DNA of 12,112 nt. It comes from Sphingomonas sanxanigenens. Its GTDB lineage: Bacteria > Pseudomonadota > Alphaproteobacteria > Sphingomonadales > Sphingomonadaceae. Shown here in pieces: positions 9,724 through 12,112 of the stretch; position 1 is the stretch's first letter; each line of letters begins with the position of its first letter. The position numbers and the translations under genes were made by a program. The notes beneath the pieces were generated by a model, which was not told the DNA's origin, searched no databases, and worked only from the letters and a program-made list of their open reading frames with translations. The stretch is taken from assembly GCA_003240855.1 (NCBI GenBank), contig QFNN01000092.1:1-12112 (forward strand), in the 5' to 3' direction.

Positions 9724-9883
9724 GGACATATTCCGGCGGTCTGTTTGATCGCTGTGTCCGCGTTATGTCCGTGTAACGTGGATTGTTGGGGTGAAGTTGT
9801 TCACCTGACGAACGGCCGAGTCCCCATGGCATGGGCGATCGGCATGGCTGTTTCCAAAAATTCTACGTCCGTTGACGGACATA
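9724..9883. promoter_or_regulatory. Leader region with TATGTCC/TGTCCG repeats and two palindromes
   Basis: The 210 bases between the tRNA and the first element gene contain no convincing gene. They hold TATGTCC-type sites in both orientations (reverse at 9724-9730, forward at 9764-9770, reverse at 9877-9883), a TGTCCG pair exactly 11 bases apart (9755 and 9766), a perfect inverted repeat GGTGAA-GTTG-TTCACC at 9790-9805, and a perfect GTCCGT-TG-ACGGAC palindrome at 9867-9880. This density suggests operators or recombinase arm sites. No clear -35/-10 pair could be assigned. Confidence 0.55.
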
Positions 9884-9917
9884 TGGGCGCGGCCGCCTTG
9901 CCTGTGAGGTATCTCGC

Positions 9918-10679
9918 ATGAGCAGAGACGTTGCCGCCCTGGTATATTCCCGCAAGTTCGGGTCGATGGCCCGCAAAGCCGTGATGGCCTACTTTGCCGA
10001 GCGCGCGAATGACGACGGATCAGGTATCTGGTCGTCGAAGCAGCGCATTGCCGACGAGATCGAGTGCTCGAAACAGACGGTCCTTACCACGGTTAAAGCA
10101 CTCATCGCTGATGGTCTGCTGGTCGAAGCAGGACTGCACAAAACGACCAACGGGCACACGATCATCTATGACATCAAGCTCGATGCGGTGGCCTCACTGC
10201 CGCGCTCGCGAGGATCGGATCAAGGGGTCCAAATCACGACCGGTCAAAATTTGGACCGGTCAAGTGAGTTTACCTCAAGGGGTCAAGCAGCTTTACCCAA
10301 ACCGTCCTTGAACCGTCCTATCTCTCAGAAGACTTCGTCTTCTTCGAGAATGCGCGCGCGAGAGAGCGCCGACTTCGAAGTTCCGGACTGGATCCCGTCC
10401 GCCGCCTGGAACGGCTGGCTGGAAATGCGGAAGCGCGCCGGCAAGCCGCCGGGCGAGCGCGCCTGCCAACTCGCGGTCGAGAAGCTCCGCAAGCTCGCCG
10501 ACGACGGGCACCCACCCGATCGGGTGCTCGATCAATCCACCCTCAACGGCTGGTCGGGCCTCTTCGAAGTGAAGGAACTGAAAAATGAACGCAGTGGTCA
10601 ATCTGGCCGACCGGCTCCCGGTCGTAACCTCACCGCTTCCATCGCTGCCGCGCTCGATCTCGATCGTGCTGCAGGATAG
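9918..10679 (+). CDS. Phage-type replication initiator (lambda O-like), winged HTH plus C-terminal loader-contact motif
   Basis: The 253-residue product has three parts. Residues about 18-90 form a winged helix-turn-helix (SSKQRIADEIECSKQTVLTT, then VKALIADGLLVEAGLHK and a wing TNGHTIIYDI). Residues about 92-150 are a low-complexity, Ser/Gln/Arg-rich linker. Residues about 153-220 contain WNGWLEMRKRAGKPP and end in DQSTLNGWSGLFEVKE; the NGW.GLF ending recurs at the C-terminus of phage replication proteins. In lambda O the N-domain binds origin repeats and the C-domain recruits the P-DnaB complex. The start ATG 9918 is preceded by GAGGT at a good distance. The linker DNA carries four dyad repeats (10226-10297), which supports the initiator role. 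The end overlaps the next gene by 95 bases. A transcriptional regulator is the main alternative. Confidence 0.75.
   Translation: MSRDVAALVYSRKFGSMARKAVMAYFAERANDDGSGIWSSKQRIADEIECSKQTVLTTVKALIADGLLVEAGLHKTTNGHTIIYDIKLDAVASLPRSRGSDQGVQITTGQNLDRSSEFTSRGQAALPKPSLNRPISQKTSSSSRMRARESADFEVPDWIPSAAWNGWLEMRKRAGKPPGERACQLAVEKLRKLADDGHPPDRVLDQSTLNGWSGLFEVKELKNERSGQSGRPAPGRNLTASIAAALDLDRAAG
10226..10297 (+). repeat. Four dyad-symmetric iterons inside the initiator gene (candidate replication origin)
   Basis: Four GGTC...ACC units: 10226-10241 GGTCCAAATCACGACC; 10242-10257 GGTCAAAATTTGGACC; 10258-10274 GGTCAAGTGAGTTTACC; 10281-10297 GGTCAAGCAGCTTTACC. Units 1-3 are contiguous and a 6-base gap precedes unit 4. 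Units 2 and 4 are palindromic at 7 of 8 base pairs, unit 3 at 6 of 8 and unit 1 at 5 of 8. A TCAAGGGGTC direct repeat (10220-10229 and 10275-10284) is superimposed. The segment is visibly more AT-rich than its surroundings and encodes the unstructured linker (residues about 103-127). Confidence 0.7.
10300..10343 (+). repeat. Direct repeat and hairpin next to the iterons
   Basis: AACCGTCCT occurs twice, 11 bases apart (10300-10308 and 10311-10319). It is followed by a perfect 7-bp inverted repeat AGAAGAC-TTC-GTCTTCT (10327-10343). Both are within the initiator linker and relatively AT-rich, the position an origin unwinding region would take. Confidence 0.5.
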
Positions 10680-11295
10680 CGAGTTCACCTCGCTCGGCTG
10701 GGACGCGGCTTTCGCGCTCGAGCAGGTTAAGCGGGCCGCAGCCCTGCCCGATCTGCGGCGGCTGGCGATGCAATACCGGCAGGCCCTCCAGCCGGTTGAT
10801 CGGGAATGGCTGCGCAAGAAGCTGGCGCTGATGCTCGCGGCATTCGGGCACCAGCGGGATGATGGGCAGATCAAGGCCTGGCTCGGCGAGACCCGGCGCC
10901 TGCTCGAAGATCTGCCCGCCTCGATCATCGCGCATGCCATGGACGAGGCGCTCAAGCGCTCCGAGCGCGGCTGGATGCCTCAGGTGGGTCAGATCCGGGC
11001 CATCGCTGATCCGCTGCACTCCAAGCTGAAGCGCGACACGATGCGCCTCGAAAGCATGGTATCGCTCATGGATGGCCGGCGGCCGGCGATCGAAGAACAG
11101 AACCATGATCTGCCCGATCTGTCGCAGATCGAGCGCGGCGGTGTCGCTGACGATCGCATCCCCATCCACGAGGTTGACGAGTCCAACGCGCTGATGAGGC
11201 AGCTCAGGCTAAAGACGCGGTATCGCTCCGACGGCAGCGCGTTCCAGCTCGAGCCCGGCATGGCCGATCCGACCTGCCCGCCCGCAACCCTCTAA
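10585..11295 (+). CDS. Phage-type protein downstream of the initiator, possible helicase loader
   Basis: I do not recognise this 236-residue protein by strong signature. It has a Ser/Pro-rich N-terminus (about 1-30), a mainly helical region (about 38-150: alternating Leu/Ala/Arg/Glu, WLRKKLALMLAAFG near 75-88), and a segment ERGWMPQVGQIRAIADP at 127-143. That segment recalls the FLPSPGQFVAWCR stretch of lambda P, which has nearly the same total length and follows O directly; the resemblance is weak and by eye. ATG 10585 has GAAGGA about 10 bases upstream, so translation likely starts inside the initiator gene (95-base overlap). The C-terminal third is hydrophilic and probably disordered. Being the partner of the upstream initiator is inference from order and size. 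Confidence 0.72.
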   Translation: MNAVVNLADRLPVVTSPLPSLPRSISIVLQDSEFTSLGWDAAFALEQVKRAAALPDLRRLAMQYRQALQPVDREWLRKKLALMLAAFGHQRDDGQIKAWLGETRRLLEDLPASIIAHAMDEALKRSERGWMPQVGQIRAIADPLHSKLKRDTMRLESMVSLMDGRRPAIEEQNHDLPDLSQIERGGVADDRIPIHEVDESNALMRQLRLKTRYRSDGSAFQLEPGMADPTCPPATL

Positions 11296-11310
11296 TTGAA
11301 AGCTCACCTG

Positions 11311-11523
11311 ATGTTGATGACCAACACCATTTCTCCGACAGCCGAGCGCCTGAGGACTGATGCGCTGTGCAACACTGCCAGCCCGGCCGACGCGGCATCC
11401 GCCCTCATGAGCGCCGCCGCCGCAATCCTGAGCGCGCGCTTCGAGCCCCCTGTGATCTGCGCGCTGCTCGACGCGGCAATGCGCGAGGCGCTGGCGCTCG
11501 ACAACCCGGTCGGCAGGGCATGA
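11311..11523 (+). CDS. Small hypothetical protein of the element
   Basis: A 70-residue alanine-rich helical protein (AASALMSAAAAILSARF, then CALLDAAMREALAL) that starts 15 bases after the preceding stop. ATG 11311 or ATG 11317 are both possible; neither has a strong ribosome site (GAAAG is nearest). It ends in an ATGA overlap with the next frame. Compact spacing and codon style support a real gene, but no family is recognised. Confidence 0.5.
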   Translation: MLMTNTISPTAERLRTDALCNTASPADAASALMSAAAAILSARFEPPVICALLDAAMREALALDNPVGRA

Positions 11524-11759
11524 GCGCCCCCGGCCTGCGGGTCCTTCCCGGGCCTGCCCGTATACGGGCCGCAAAGGCGTGTGAAACCCCCAGCGCCAGG
11601 TTCCGAAAGGTGTCCGCACCCCAAATGTCCGCACGCCGCGATAGGGGAAACGGCAGATTTCTGCAGATTATCGGTGCGGACACTTCTGCGGACATTTTGG
11701 AAGTGTCCGCACTTTGTCCGCACTGGGTGTCCGCACCCGCCGGAAAGGCCGACGCATGA
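11520..11759 (+). CDS. Doubtful 79-codon frame overlying the TGTCCGCA repeat cluster
   Basis: The frame starts and ends with ATGA overlaps to its neighbours (11520-11523 and 11756-11759), which favours coding. Against it: no ribosome site at a workable distance, a low-complexity product whose second half is the translation of repeats (VSAP, MSAR, VSAL, VSAP), and repeat copies in both orientations, which protein selection would not produce. I think the stretch is mainly regulatory DNA, with chance open reading in GC-rich sequence. Confidence 0.25.
   Translation: MSAPGLRVLPGPARIRAAKACETPSARFRKVSAPQMSARRDRGNGRFLQIIGADTSADILEVSALCPHWVSAPAGKADA
11556..11569. promoter_or_regulatory. Perfect 14-bp palindrome, operator-like
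   Basis: GCCCGTATACGGGC is a perfect uninterrupted palindrome. GGCCTGC occurs as a direct repeat at 11532 and 11551, the second copy running into its left edge. It lies 30 bases into the doubtful frame and about 40 bases before the TGTCCGCA cluster. Size and symmetry suit a dimeric repressor; the binding protein is unknown. Confidence 0.4.
11611..11735. repeat. Cluster of seven TGTCCGCA repeats in both orientations
   Basis: Forward copies of TGTCCGCA begin at 11611, 11626, 11704, 11715 and 11728; reverse copies (TGCGGACA) begin at 11675 and 11687. Local spacings are 15, 12, 11 and 13 bases. A perfect 12-bp inverted repeat GTGCGGACACTT (11674-11685) / AAGTGTCCGCAC (11701-11712) encloses one reverse copy. 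Between the left pair and the rest is a more AT-rich patch with GCAGATT repeated at 10-base period (11653 and 11663). The array ends 20 bases before the HTH gene. Confidence 0.8.
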
Positions 11760-11953
11760 GAGACGACACTGAATATTTCGACGAGAAGGCCGCAGCGCGT
11801 ATCGTCGATATCCACCCCCGGACCTTGAGGCGCTGGCGCGAGCGCGGCCGCGTCGCCTATTTCCGGACGCCGACCGGCCGCGTTCGCTATCGCCTTCCCG
11901 ACCTCCTATCGGCCGCCCAAAGCGAGCGGATCGCTGCAACCGCCCTCGAATGA
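11756..11953 (+). CDS. Excisionase/AlpA-like small HTH DNA-binding protein
   Basis: A 65-residue MerR/excisionase-type protein. Residues about 8-35 form the helix-turn-helix (DEKAAARIVDIHPRTLRRW then RERGRV), followed by the wing RTPTGRVRYRLPDLL that is typical of this fold. Such proteins direct excision by bending att DNA or activate element genes. ATG 11756 has GGAAAGG about 8 bases upstream, a better ribosome site than its small neighbours. The TGTCCGCA cluster just upstream is a plausible binding target, which would make it autoregulated. An ordinary phage transcription regulator is equally possible. Confidence 0.8.
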   Translation: MRDDTEYFDEKAAARIVDIHPRTLRRWRERGRVAYFRTPTGRVRYRLPDLLSAAQSERIAATALE

Positions 11954-11959
11954 CCTCAA

Positions 11960-12112
11960 ATGCCCTCATTTGGCCGCAAGTGCCCACTGGCCGGCGCGGG
12001 CGCGCGAGCCGACACGGGGGGCATGACCCGCGCCGCGCCTCAGATCGCCACCCGCCCGCCTGATCGGCAGGGCACCCGCGCCGCCTCCATCGCCGCCAAC
12101 AGCTACGATGCG
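11960..12112 (+). CDS. Start of an unidentified element gene, cut by the right edge
   Basis: The frame is open from ATG 11960 to the edge, with a second in-frame ATG at 12023 (MTRAAPQIATRPPDRQ). Neither start has a well-placed ribosome site; a G-run sits directly before 12023. A short inverted repeat CAAATG-CCCT-CATTTG (11957-11972) overlaps the first ATG, which makes 12023 the better choice. Too little is visible to assign a family; an integrase often follows an excisionase gene, but nothing here shows it. Confidence 0.3.
   Translation, partial: MPSFGRKCPLAGAGARADTGGMTRAAPQIATRPPDRQGTRAASIAANSYDA

Noticed and set aside
9598..9921. 107-codon plus-strand frame running across the tRNA-Pro gene
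   Set aside because: It reads through the tRNA (the GVAQPGRALSSGGRGRRFES-type product is a well-known tRNA translation artefact). Only its last 31 codons were kept as a weak finding.
10220..10343. CRISPR-like array
   Set aside because: The repeats are contiguous, 16-17 bp, imperfect and without unique spacers, so they fit protein-binding iterons instead.
11304..11987. Minus-strand frame of 227 codons opposite the small element genes
   Set aside because: Cys/His/Arg-rich translation (CGHLGCGHL) comes from reading the TGTCCGCA repeats backwards. The zinc-finger look is accidental and the plus-strand HTH gene is convincing.

Overview
The window looks like the chromosome of a GC-rich alphaproteobacterium, most likely a sphingomonad. 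The grounds are an Oar-like TonB-dependent receptor with a carboxypeptidase-regulatory N-domain, a GC-rich codon style, and the gene types present. The genus is an inference; no rRNA or species marker is in view.

Positions 1-9707 are ordinary host chromosome. From the left edge these are: the last codons of an IS110-type transposase (+); a strong intrinsic terminator; a 1114-residue TonB-dependent receptor (-); lepA/EF-4 (-); a CsgG/HfaB-family exported protein (+) with its own terminator; a two-gene nicotinamide riboside salvage operon, pnuC then a nadR-like gene, overlapping by 4 bp (-); a ferredoxin/adrenodoxin-type NADP+ reductase (+) divergent from pnuC; and a tRNA-Pro(CGG) gene with a well-formed promoter.

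From 9708 to the right edge the content changes to what appears to be one end of an integrated mobile element (prophage or related island) using the tRNA-Pro 3' end as attachment site. All genes there are on the + strand: a lambda O-like replication initiator (wHTH, low-complexity linker, C-terminal NGW.GLF motif); an overlapping protein that may be the helicase-loader partner; small tightly packed reading frames; and an excisionase/AlpA-like HTH protein. A gene fragment runs off the right edge. No integrase is visible, so the mobile-element reading rests on gene types and position.

The most interesting signals are non-coding. (1) The linker of the initiator gene holds four adjacent 16-17 bp dyad-symmetric repeats (GGTC...ACC), the arrangement of the lambda origin inside gene O. 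(2) A second, unrelated repeat family, TGTCCGCA, occurs seven times in both orientations at 11611-11735, just before the HTH gene. A near-copy of one of its 11-bp-spaced pairs lies just after the tRNA, suggesting one element-encoded protein acts at both places.
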